A stretch of DNA of 44,009 nt, taken from contig CAIYVX010000032.1 in NCBI GenBank assembly GCA_903929765.1, positions 1-44,009 of the forward strand, given 5' to 3'. Position numbers and translations under genes: made by a program. Shown here piece by piece: positions 28,098-34,740 of this stretch. Every line of letters begins with the position of its first letter. Position 1 is the first letter of the stretch. The stretch comes from an uncultured Planctomycetia bacterium (GTDB taxonomy: Bacteria > Planctomycetota > Phycisphaerae > FEN-1346 > JAACEH01). The notes beneath the pieces are model-generated. The model saw nothing but the letters and a program-made list of their open reading frames with translations. It searched no databases and was not told where the DNA came from.

Positions 28098-28301
28098 TTA
28101 CAGAAACGGCCAGCCTACATGAAAAGCCAGCATGGCGTAGTAATTGGTCAGGATTTTCATCATGGCGCCCGAGAGCACAATCAGCGGGATGCCGACCGCG
28201 GCCAGAACCAGCAGGTAGTCCATCATACCGCCGCGCTCATCGCGGTGCAACCGCAAGGCGGCGTCGCGACAACGGAGAATAAAGTTCCGGGCGGCGCTCA
28301 T
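28098..28301 (-). CDS. Second Flp-like pilin with altered cleavage site
   Basis: The 67-residue protein shares the leader module (RLHRDERG) and hydrophobic helix (YLLVLAAVGIPLIVLSGAMM) with the neighbouring pilin. The processing region, however, reads GGMMDYLLV: Asp-Tyr instead of Glu-Tyr and one residue closer to the Gly. The tail is short and hydrophobic (FHVGWPFL). It may be a minor pilin, a modulator, or a diverging copy. Its ATG overlaps the stop of the upstream CpaF gene (ATGA), with only a weak ribosome-binding site, so it is probably made by translational coupling. Confidence 0.8.
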   Translation of the reverse strand: MSAARNFILRCRDAALRLHRDERGGMMDYLLVLAAVGIPLIVLSGAMMKILTNYYAMLAFHVGWPFL

Positions 28302-29461
28302 GGTTGGCTCACACTCTTAGTATCGGCAAAAAAGGGTGCCAAACTCGGCAGATCCTGGGCGAGGACGCGGGCCTGGACTTCGTCCAGGAGGGCCGTGCGG
28401 GCGCCGGTCCAGGCCAGGACGCCCTCCTCAATCTTCCGGCCGCCCTCGGGGAGTTTCAGCGTGAAGATGTCTTTCATCTGGTAGCGGTACTCGGCATCGA
28501 CGGGCAGGACTTCGGTGATTTGGACGACGCGGCGCGAGGCGTCGTGGAAGCGCGACATGATGACGACGATGTCGATGGAGGAGGAAATCTGGGTGCGCAG
28601 GGCGTTGAGGGGAATGGCCACGTCGCTCATCAGGGCCATGGTTTCGAGGCGGTTGAGGGCGTCGGTGGGCGTGTCGGCGTGCATGGTGGACATGGAGCCG
28701 CCGTGGCCGCTGGTGAGGGCCTGAATCAGGTCGAGGGCTTCGCCGCCGCGCGTTTCGCCGACGATGATGCGGTCGGGCCTCATGCGGAGACTGTTGCGGA
28801 AGAGTTCGCGAATGTCGATGGCGCCTTTGCCGTAACGGTCGGGGCCGCGCGTTTCGAGCTGGATGACGTGGGGCTGGCGAAGCTGAAGTTCGCTCGATTC
28901 CTCGATGACGATGATGCGTTCCTGCGGCGGGATGAAGGTGGCCAGGGTGTTCAGGACGGAGGTCTTGCCGCTGGAGGTGCCGCCGGCGAAGAGGATGTTC
29001 TTTTCGGTCTCTATGGCCACGCGGAGATAATCGAGGGCCATCGTGGTCAAGGTGCCGCACTCGACCAGGTAATCGACGGAGAAGCCTTCCTTGGCGAACT
29101 TGCGGATGGTCATGCAAGGGCCGATGCGGCTGCACGGCGGCATGGCGACGTGAACGCGCGAGCCGTCGGGCAGGCGGGCGTCGATCATGGGATAGTCGGG
29201 GGCGAGGCGCTTGCCGACGAATTGGAGCAGGTTGCGAATGGCGGCGATGAGGGTCTCTTCGTTTTCGAAGCGGGCGTCGGTCTTGACCAGTTGGCCATGC
29301 TTCTCGATGAAAATCTCGTCGGGTCCGTTGATCATCACTTCGACGACCGAGGGGTCGGCGAGGTAGGCTTGAATGGGTCCGAGAAATTTGGCCAGAGTCC
29401 GCCGGAAGATCTCAGCCGGATCAATCATCTCCGCCGTCAGAGCTTCTTTCTGGTCCGCCAT
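28298..29461 (-). CDS. CpaF/TadA-type ATPase (second copy, no FHA)
   Basis: The 387-residue traffic ATPase has Walker A GGTSSGKTS (about 160-168), an Asp-box (VIEESSELQLRQ), the [17 protein letters not shown] Walker B region and STMHADTP His-box. It lacks the FHA domain and long linker of the copy at 16997 and the two differ clearly in sequence. GGAG lies upstream of the ATG at 29461. It heads the Tad locus and overlaps the second pilin gene. The two ATPases may drive assembly and retraction separately, or this one may serve a different export step. Confidence 0.94.
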   Translation of the reverse strand: MADQKEALTAEMIDPAEIFRRTLAKFLGPIQAYLADPSVVEVMINGPDEIFIEKHGQLVKTDARFENEETLIAAIRNLLQFVGKRLAPDYPMIDARLPDGSRVHVAMPPCSRIGPCMTIRKFAKEGFSVDYLVECGTLTTMALDYLRVAIETEKNILFAGGTSSGKTSVLNTLATFIPPQERIIVIEESSELQLRQPHVIQLETRGPDRYGKGAIDIRELFRNSLRMRPDRIIVGETRGGEALDLIQALTSGHGGSMSTMHADTPTDALNRLETMALMSDVAIPLNALRTQISSSIDIVVIMSRFHDASRRVVQITEVLPVDAEYRYQMKDIFTLKLPEGGRKIEEGVLAWTGARTALLDEVQARVLAQDLPSLAPFFADTKSVSQP

Positions 29462-29824
29462 AAAAATCTCCGCCCCAATTGACTTAAACGCCGAATCCGG
29501 GCCAAAATTTCGGGAAAAATCGGCTCAGAAGCAAAAGCTTGTGCGCACTTTCATCGCCCCTATGCTCTTGAGCCATGAGGTACACTGTAATTGTAGCCCA
29601 AGAAGGCAAGACAAACAACCGCATTTTTAATCGGTGAAGCCCGCAACACTGCTGGAGGATGCTGTTTCTTCTATCACTGTTGCTGCTTCTCACAGCCGCG
29701 TAGCGGCTAAAAGCCCAGCAGGAAAATGACGGACTGTTTGACTCCCGAAACCACAGATAAGTAAGGCGTCCCCGGAATTCCAAGCGGGCGCGGAGCGACC
29801 GGCGACGCCGATAAAATCACTATA
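29462..29824. other. Intergenic stretch upstream of the Tad locus
   Basis: No convincing gene is seen. A 20-codon frame at 29575-29637 (MRYTVIVAQEG) resembles the first residues of HicB-type antitoxins but stops at once. A short AGCCGC/GCGGCT hairpin lies near 29694-29708. The Tad operon promoter should be here, but I could not identify a convincing one. Composition is more AT-rich than the Tad genes. Confidence 0.4.
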
Positions 29825-30166
29825 CTAGGTACCGTCCTTTTTGGACACACGCCTCAGGACGTATGGCCCCTTCCCCCAGGCGATACCCATAGCGGACAGC
29901 CCTAAGACTCCCACCGCAACGATCGACACCAGTCCCAATACAGCTGGCACCGCGAATCGCCGGCAGATCTCGTCGGCGATACCAATCAAAAAAGCTGTGC
30001 CAACCCCCGTCACTGTGATCCATGTGTTGCACCGGAGTTCCGCACCGCACCCGCAGCATCTTCTTCCGAATGGCCAGATGCCAAGTCGATTGCGCCGCGT
30101 AGCACCGAACGCGTCCCATGGCCAGATGGCAAAGGGGAGCTTCTCGCCACATCCAGGACACTTCAT
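29825..30166 (-). CDS. Small zinc-ribbon membrane protein, unknown function
   Basis: The 113-residue product begins with a CxxC zinc-ribbon half (MKCPGCGEKLPF), followed by a second knuckle RRCCGCGAELRC. It then has two hydrophobic segments (about 46-60 and 66-92, the second LGLVSIVAVGVLGLSAMGIAW). AGGAGA stands ahead of the ATG at 30166. I recognise no specific family; such proteins are common orphans. A GGGACAGTCACC repeat lies immediately upstream of the ribosome-binding site and the gene sits in a rearranged zone, so it may have arrived recently. Confidence 0.65.
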   Translation of the reverse strand: MKCPGCGEKLPFAIWPWDAFGATRRNRLGIWPFGRRCCGCGAELRCNTWITVTGVGTAFLIGIADEICRRFAVPAVLGLVSIVAVGVLGLSAMGIAWGKGPYVLRRVSKKDGT

Positions 30167-30185
30167 GTCAGCTTCTCCTACTGGG

Positions 30186-30222
30186 AAACCAGGGACAGTC
30201 ACCTATTTCTAATTTACTGTCC
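30186..30222. repeat. GGGACAGTCACC repeat, copy 1
   Basis: AAACCAGGGACAGTCACC and TATT (30186-30207) are followed by ACTGTCC (30216-30222), which pairs with GGACAGT. The duplicated dnaK end begins at the next base. Confidence 0.7.
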
Positions 30223-30320
30223 TTTTATTCCACACTTTTCAGCGCCAGCCGCCGGGCTTCGTCGGTGACGGTCTGGGCGTCGAGGCCCCCGGAGCGGGCC
30301 ATTTCGGTGGTCATGGTCTG
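30223..30320 (-). pseudogene. Duplicated 3' end of dnaK
   Basis: This 98-base stretch matches 30578-30675, the true end of dnaK, with only three differences that I can count. On the minus strand it encodes the last 31 codons and the stop of DnaK, with no start. It is bounded on both sides by GGGACAGTCACC repeats. The near-identity means the duplication is recent. Confidence 0.9.
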
Positions 30321-30378
30321 AAACCCGGGACAGTCACCTATTACTGGGCCGCATGAGATTAAATGGTATACTGTCCCC
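30321..30378. repeat. GGGACAGTCACC repeat, copy 2
   Basis: AAACCCGGGACAGTCACC and TATT (30321-30342) are followed 28 bases on by ACTGTCCCC (30370-30378), which pairs with GGGACAGT. The full unit can fold as a hairpin. Confidence 0.72.
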
Positions 30379-30486
30379 GATTATCCGACCTGGTGCATCG
30401 GAATGACAGTTGCATAGCGATATGCATAAGCATATCCATAACGACGCGAGAATAGCGACTTTCTTGCATTCGTGTGTCATTAACAT
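30334..30486 (-). CDS. Short lipoprotein-like frame, possibly a truncated gene
   Basis: A 50-codon frame starts with MLMTHECKKVAILASLWICL, a basic n-region and hydrophobic stretch, then CISLCNCHSDAPGR, where a Cys follows Ser-Leu as in a lipobox. A strong GGAGGA lies eight bases before the ATG. The frame runs into repeat copy 2 and stops inside it. It could be a small lipoprotein or the 5' end of a gene cut off by repeat insertion. The start signals look genuine; the end does not. Confidence 0.35.
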   Translation of the reverse strand: MLMTHECKKVAILASLWICLCISLCNCHSDAPGRIIGDSIPFNLMRPSNR

Positions 30487-30511
30487 CGCACTGTCCTCCT
30501 CTGCCAAGTAG

Positions 30512-30533
30512 AAACCCGGGACAGCCACCTATT
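30512..30533. repeat. GGGACAGTCACC repeat, copy 3
   Basis: AAACCCGGGACAGCCACC and TATT, one base different from copies 1 and 2, located between the dnaK stop and the lipoprotein-like frame. No matching ACTGTCC arm is seen beside it. Confidence 0.65.
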
Positions 30534-30579
30534 AAATTCCTCTCCCCCGACCGCCCAAGCAAACCTTGTGGAATCTGTT

Positions 30580-32136
30580 TTATTCCACGCTTTTCAGCGA
30601 CAGCCGCCGGGCTTCGTCGGTGACGGTCTGGGCGTCGAGGCCGCCGGAGCGGGCCATTTCGGTGGTCATGGTCTGGCCGGTCTGGACGTCGAGGGCGGTG
30701 ATGTGGACGCGGCCCTTGGCGTCGTAGCTGAAGGTGACTTTGACGGGAGCGCCGGCGGGGCGGCCGGCCGGGAGGCCGGTGACGCGGAACTGGCCGAGCG
30801 TGATGCAGGCCTCCGGGTGCGGCGCGTCGCCCTGGACGATCTGCATGACGATGGACTGCTGGCCGTCGACGGCCGTTTGGTAATTTTTGGCGATGCTGGC
30901 CGGGAGGCGGGAATTTTTGCCGATGATCACGTCGTTGCGATATTCGAGGGTCTGGTGGTCCTTGATAATCAGGCCCAGGGCGTGGGCGGCCACGTCGCTG
31001 GTGTGAATGCGCCCGAGCTTGGCGGCGACTTCGGCGCTGTATTCGGTCAGGCGGTCCTGGCTGTGGAACTCGATGATGGCGGCATGAATGGCGGCGCCCA
31101 TGGCCACGGCGTCGTCGACCGGGACGGAGAGTTCGACCGGCCGGCCACTCATCTGTTCCAGGAGTTTCATCACGGCGGGCATGCGCGTCGAGCCGCCGGT
31201 CGGGACCACCCGCTGCACGCCGGACCAGGTGACGCCGGCTTCTTCGAGCACGAGGTCGGTGGTCAGTTGGGTCATGGCCAGGAGGTCGGCGGTGAGCGAT
31301 TCGAACTCCTCGCGGGTGACTTCGTAGTTGCCCCAGTGGCCCTTGTAGGAAACGGGCACGCGGGTGGACTGGCGGCGGCTGAGGGCTTTCTTGGCCTCCT
31401 CGGCGGTGAGGTTGAGGTAAGCCAATGCAGACCTGTCCTGGCGAGGATCGACCTTGAACTCCGCGCAAAAGCGCCGGGCCAGCTCGTTGACGAGCCGCTC
31501 GTCCCAATCCTTGCCGCCGAGCTGGACGTCGCCGTCGGTGGCCAGGGTGATGAGTTCGTGGCCGCGCTTTTCGATGACGGTCACGTCGAAAGTTCCGCCG
31601 CCGAGATCGTAGACGATGAAGACGCCGTCCTGCCCGCGGCCGCTGAACCCGTAGGCCAGGGCGGCGGCGGTCGGCTCGTTGATGATGTCGATGACCTGGA
31701 GACCGGCGATGGCTCCGGCGTCTTCGGTGGCTTTGCGGCGGGCGTCGTCGAAATAGGCGGGGACGGTGATGACGGCCCGTTCGATGGGGCCGACGTGGCG
31801 GGCGGCGTCCTGGGTGATCTTGCGGAGAATCAGGGCGCTGACCGATTCGGGCGTGTAATTTTCGCCGTCGACGGCGAAATGGAATTTGGAGTCGCCCATG
31901 GAGCGTTTGACGTTGAAGACGGCGCGTTCGGGGTTGACGAGGGCTTCGCGCAGGGCGTCCTGGCCGACGAGGACGTTTTCCGGTCCGAAAAAGACGATCG
32001 ACGGCGTACGCAGTTCGCCTTCGGCGTTGGGCAGCACGACCGGCTCGCCGGCTTCGTGAACCTGGGCGACGCTGGAGAGCGTGGTGCCCAGATCGATGCC
32101 GACGGCGCGGCTCATTTTTGAATCGCCCTCGCCCAT
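30580..32136 (-). CDS. dnaK: Hsp70 (DnaK-type) chaperone without lid domain
   Basis: The 518-residue product has a complete Hsp70 nucleotide-binding domain: VGIDLGTTLSSVA, VITVPAYFDDARRKAT, NEPTAAALAYG, YDLGGGTFDVTV and PTGGSTRMPAVMKLLEQ. A beta-type substrate-binding domain follows (to about residue 510). The alpha-helical lid of standard DnaK (about 640 residues) and the EEVD-like tail are missing. It is therefore a short Hsp70 paralogue, perhaps with specialised clients, rather than the housekeeping DnaK. The ATG at 32136 has AAAGGCGG upstream; an ATG at 32115 (MSRAVGI) is an alternative. A consensus promoter lies at 32192-32219. A J-like membrane protein is encoded nearby. Confidence 0.92.
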   Translation of the reverse strand: MGEGDSKMSRAVGIDLGTTLSSVAQVHEAGEPVVLPNAEGELRTPSIVFFGPENVLVGQDALREALVNPERAVFNVKRSMGDSKFHFAVDGENYTPESVSALILRKITQDAARHVGPIERAVITVPAYFDDARRKATEDAGAIAGLQVIDIINEPTAAALAYGFSGRGQDGVFIVYDLGGGTFDVTVIEKRGHELITLATDGDVQLGGKDWDERLVNELARRFCAEFKVDPRQDRSALAYLNLTAEEAKKALSRRQSTRVPVSYKGHWGNYEVTREEFESLTADLLAMTQLTTDLVLEEAGVTWSGVQRVVPTGGSTRMPAVMKLLEQMSGRPVELSVPVDDAVAMGAAIHAAIIEFHSQDRLTEYSAEVAAKLGRIHTSDVAAHALGLIIKDHQTLEYRNDVIIGKNSRLPASIAKNYQTAVDGQQSIVMQIVQGDAPHPEACITLGQFRVTGLPAGRPAGAPVKVTFSYDAKGRVHITALDVQTGQTMTTEMARSGGLDAQTVTDEARRLSLKSVE

Positions 32137-32191
32137 GAAACCGCCTTTCCTTATTACAGACCGCCTTGCCGGCACCCCGCCGGACCGCCCG

Positions 32192-32219
32192 ATTATAGGT
32201 TAAGAGCGCGAACTGTCAA
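32192..32219 (-). promoter_or_regulatory. Consensus promoter of the dnaK-like gene
   Basis: On the minus strand TTGACA (32214-32219) and TATAAT (32192-32197), both perfect, are 16 bases apart. A 10-base palindrome GTCAATTGAC (32215-32224) overlaps the -35 box and could be an operator. Confidence 0.78.
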
Positions 32220-32229
32220 TTGACGAAAC

Positions 32230-32258
32230 TTGACCGGGGTGTCGGCGCGGGCTAGAAT
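32230..32258 (+). promoter_or_regulatory. Promoter of the FHA membrane protein gene
   Basis: TTGACC (32230-32235) and TAGAAT (32253-32258) are 17 bases apart on the plus strand, back to back with the dnaK promoter. The resulting leader of about 150 bases contains two repeat elements. Confidence 0.65.
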
Positions 32259-32298
32259 GCGCGGCGGAGTGAAGAAGAAGCAGCAAAAGAAACAGCAC

Positions 32299-32338
32299 AC
32301 CCTCACCCTACCCTCTCCCCTCAAGGGAGAGGGGTGAA
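32299..32338. repeat. Repeat element, CCCTCACCC type (copy 4)
   Basis: CCCTCACCCTACCCTCTCCC, then CTCAA, then GGGAGAGGGGTGAAG. It lies in the leader of the FHA gene and is followed by a two-hairpin variant. Confidence 0.85.
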
Positions 32339-32350
32339 GAAGAAACAGCA

Positions 32351-32400
32351 ACCCTCACCCGGCGGCTGAAGCCGCCACCCTCCCCCAAGGGGGAGGAGTG
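32351..32400. repeat. Repeat element, two-hairpin variant (copy B)
   Basis: CCCTCACCC, then GGCGGCT/AGCCGCC, then CCCTCCCCC pairing with GGGGGAGG. It corresponds to 3092-3144 and ends 15 bases before the FHA gene start. Confidence 0.8.
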
Positions 32401-32415
32401 AGAAAGGAGACGGCG

Positions 32416-33528
32416 GTGTTACGCAAAAGACCGCGCGACGAAGATCAAAACAAGGACCTGGCTGTCCGCAAGGATGGTGCAGCGGCGGCGCAGCCATCGG
32501 CCCCGACCCCGGCCAAAGAGAAGTTGCGGCTCCAGGCCGAGTTGGAGGCGACGGCCGGGCCGAACAAGGGCCAGAGCTATCCGCTGACGCGGATCATTAC
32601 CATGATCGGCCGGCAGGAAGGTTGCGACATCGTTCTGGCCGACCAGACCGTCTCGCGGGAACACGGCCAGTTCGAGCAGCACCAGGACGAATGGGTGTAC
32701 ACGAACCTGAGCGAGAACGGCACCTGGGTCAACCGGCAGAAGGCGGATCGGATCGTACTCAGGAGCGGCGACGTGCTGGAGGTGGGGGCGGAGACGAAAC
32801 TGAAGTTTCTGCTGAAGGAGCCGGAGCAGGTGAGCGTCGGTCCGGTGATTCGACGGCGGGCCCGCCAGACGCAGGCGGAAAAGGAAGTGGAGGATGAGCC
32901 GGAGGCCCCGCCGCAGAGCGCCGGTCAGGTTCTCAGCGATACTTTGCGGAAGCGGCGCAAGTGGGTCATCGGGTTGGGCGTCTGGCTGCTGGTCTGCGTA
33001 ACCATAGCCATCCTGATCGGTGTTAAGACCAGCAAAAACGACACCAACCGGAGTGACCCGTCGCATCGGTACCTGACCGAGTCGGAGTTGCGGCAGTATT
33101 TCGACAAGGAGTACATGACGCCTCTGGCGAACAATCCGCCAGAGCGGAACCAGAACATCGGCGCCGAAAGGCTCAAAGATGCCTACATCAACTACCAACG
33201 CAAGGACGTGCCCGGGGCGGACCTGGCCCTGTACACGGCGGTCAAAAAGTTCGAGGAAGCGAAGGCCTATTACGGCGGGTTCCTGCCCACGGACGACGGC
33301 AACAAGGCCATGAAGACTCTGGAGGCCGCGAGACACGAACTTTTATACGATCCCCAGCACGGCATCCTGAAGCTCTATTCTGATGCGGCGCTGGCCGAGG
33401 TTCAGGGGGGCAAGAAACATCTGAAGGAGGCCAGGGATTTCCTGGATGCCATTGAACGGCGGATCGAACCGGGCAATAAGCAACTGTGGGCGATCATCGA
33501 GAAGCAGCGTGCCCAATGCGGGAAGTGA
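32416..33528 (+). CDS. FHA-domain membrane protein
   Basis: The 370-residue protein has a Lys/Ala/Pro-rich N-terminus, an FHA domain (about 38-135; IGRQEGCDIVL, SREHGQF, ENGTWVNRQ), an acidic linker (about 155-170), one membrane helix (about 183-203) and a mostly helical C-terminal domain of about 165 residues. FHA would face the cytoplasm and bind phosphothreonine; the C-terminal part is likely extracytoplasmic and unrecognised. GTG 32416 is chosen because AAAGGAG lies ahead of it; an earlier in-frame GTG at 32398 falls in the repeat. It ends 8 bases from the convergent J-like gene. Plausible partner of the Hanks kinase. Confidence 0.9.
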   Translation: MLRKRPRDEDQNKDLAVRKDGAAAAQPSAPTPAKEKLRLQAELEATAGPNKGQSYPLTRIITMIGRQEGCDIVLADQTVSREHGQFEQHQDEWVYTNLSENGTWVNRQKADRIVLRSGDVLEVGAETKLKFLLKEPEQVSVGPVIRRRARQTQAEKEVEDEPEAPPQSAGQVLSDTLRKRRKWVIGLGVWLLVCVTIAILIGVKTSKNDTNRSDPSHRYLTESELRQYFDKEYMTPLANNPPERNQNIGAERLKDAYINYQRKDVPGADLALYTAVKKFEEAKAYYGGFLPTDDGNKAMKTLEAARHELLYDPQHGILKLYSDAALAEVQGGKKHLKEARDFLDAIERRIEPGNKQLWAIIEKQRAQCGK

Positions 33529-33536
33529 AGCCAGGA

Positions 33537-34577
33537 TTAGAAGAAGGCCAGCAGCAGAACAATCAGCAGCATGATGCCCACGGCGGCAAGGATGACAAAA
33601 GATGACGTTGGGTACCTGGCCCACAGGTCGGCGGCAGAGTCGGTAAACCGCTCGGTCAGGCGAATTAAATCCAGCAGCACCCGCCCTGCCCCGGACGGCT
33701 CGGGAGGACGCAGGGTTCGCGGCCGGACCGGGTCGGCGACGGTCTGGCCGTTTTCGTTGACGAGACCCAGGAGTTGGGCCAGAGCCGTGTAGATTTTGGA
33801 ATCGGGCGTGAGATCGACGTGCCGCAGGGCCAGCCGGTCGAGCCATTGCTGCATCAATTCGCGCGGGCGCTCGGCGGCCAGGACCACCACATCACTTTCG
33901 GCGAAGGCCTGGGGCCGGCGACCGATGTCGAGGTTGATAATCCGCGAAAGCTGCTCGCTGATGCCGAAGAGTTGCTGGAGCCGCTTGACGGCAGCGACGC
34001 GCAGGTCGAGGGAGCGGCGCTCGACGCACTGGCCGACCACGGCCGTCTCGAAATAAATCCAGAGGCCCAGCGGCAGCGGGACGTTCCCAGGTCCGAGCGC
34101 GGGCCAGGCGGTCGGTTGTTCCAGGCACCAGCGCATCAGGTCGGGGAGCAGCATGAGCGTGGGCAGGCCGGCCTGTTCGGCTCGCGCGAGCCACTGGGCC
34201 AGGGCCTCCTCGGGCGGGCGACCGGGGACCGGCGGAGTAAAAGCGGCCTTCGCCGCCGCAGTCGCAAAGCGCAGCCGCTCCTGGTCGTAGGCGGTTTTCT
34301 TCTCCCGATTCAGCAGGACTTCAGCCGCCTCGCCGATTTCACGCAGGACGGCCAGGGCCTCCTTGCGGTATTTGCCAATCTGGTAGGCCCGAACCGTTTT
34401 GCGGGCCTGGCGCGCCGCCGCTGCGATGGCGGAGGGATCGTTTTCCAGTTCCCGCAAGCCCAGTAGCGCGTAGCATGACGGCGGCCGCTCGGCGGTCTTG
34501 ACCCCGAGCCACGCGAGATAGGGATCGATGGCGGCGTCGGAGGACGAGGGTGAGGCTGGTTTATTCTCTGCGGTCAA
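33537..34577 (-). CDS. J-like domain membrane protein
   Basis: The 346-residue protein starts with a region of J-domain pattern (about 18-102: DPYLAWLGV, RPPSCYALLGL, AYDQERLR) but lacks the HPD tripeptide needed to stimulate Hsp70. Similar degenerate J-like domains with the PPxxYxLLGL motif are, from memory, frequent in Planctomycetes. The middle (about 110-300) is unrecognised, and a C-terminal membrane helix (about 325-346) ends the protein, so it is tail-anchored. It is convergent with the FHA membrane protein and lies near the short Hsp70 gene; a physical link is only inference. Confidence 0.75.
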   Translation of the reverse strand: MTAENKPASPSSSDAAIDPYLAWLGVKTAERPPSCYALLGLRELENDPSAIAAAARQARKTVRAYQIGKYRKEALAVLREIGEAAEVLLNREKKTAYDQERLRFATAAAKAAFTPPVPGRPPEEALAQWLARAEQAGLPTLMLLPDLMRWCLEQPTAWPALGPGNVPLPLGLWIYFETAVVGQCVERRSLDLRVAAVKRLQQLFGISEQLSRIINLDIGRRPQAFAESDVVVLAAERPRELMQQWLDRLALRHVDLTPDSKIYTALAQLLGLVNENGQTVADPVRPRTLRPPEPSGAGRVLLDLIRLTERFTDSAADLWARYPTSSFVILAAVGIMLLIVLLLAFF

Positions 34578-34621
34578 GACCGGCCTTCCTGTTTCGGCAC
34601 GACGCGGAAGAAATAAAAGAG

Positions 34622-34695
34622 TGGGCGCTACAGGGCTCGAACCTGTGACCCCGTCCTTGTAAGGGACGTGCTCTAGCCAACTGAGCTAAGCGCCC
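34622..34695 (-). tRNA. tRNA-Val (anticodon UAC)
   Basis: The minus strand folds as a standard tRNA: acceptor GGGCGCT paired with AGCGCCC and discriminator A, D-arm TAGCTCAGTTGGCTAGAGC, anticodon loop CTTACAA (anticodon TAC) and T-arm loop GGTTCGAGCCC. CCA is not encoded (CTC follows). A promoter lies just upstream. Confidence 0.95.
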
Positions 34696-34704
34696 GAGAG
34701 AGTG

Positions 34705-34733
34705 ACGATAACGCAAGACGGCTGAGGAATCAA
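34705..34733 (-). promoter_or_regulatory. Predicted promoter of tRNA-Val
   Basis: On the minus strand TTGATT (34728-34733) and TATCGT (34705-34710) are 17 bases apart, ending 9 bases before the tRNA. Confidence 0.5.
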
Positions 34734-34740
34734 GGGGCGG

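Noticed and set aside
29575-29637. 20-codon frame MRYTVIVAQEG resembling a HicB antitoxin start
   Set aside because: It stops at once, no HicA-like partner is nearby, and the similarity is too short to support a call.
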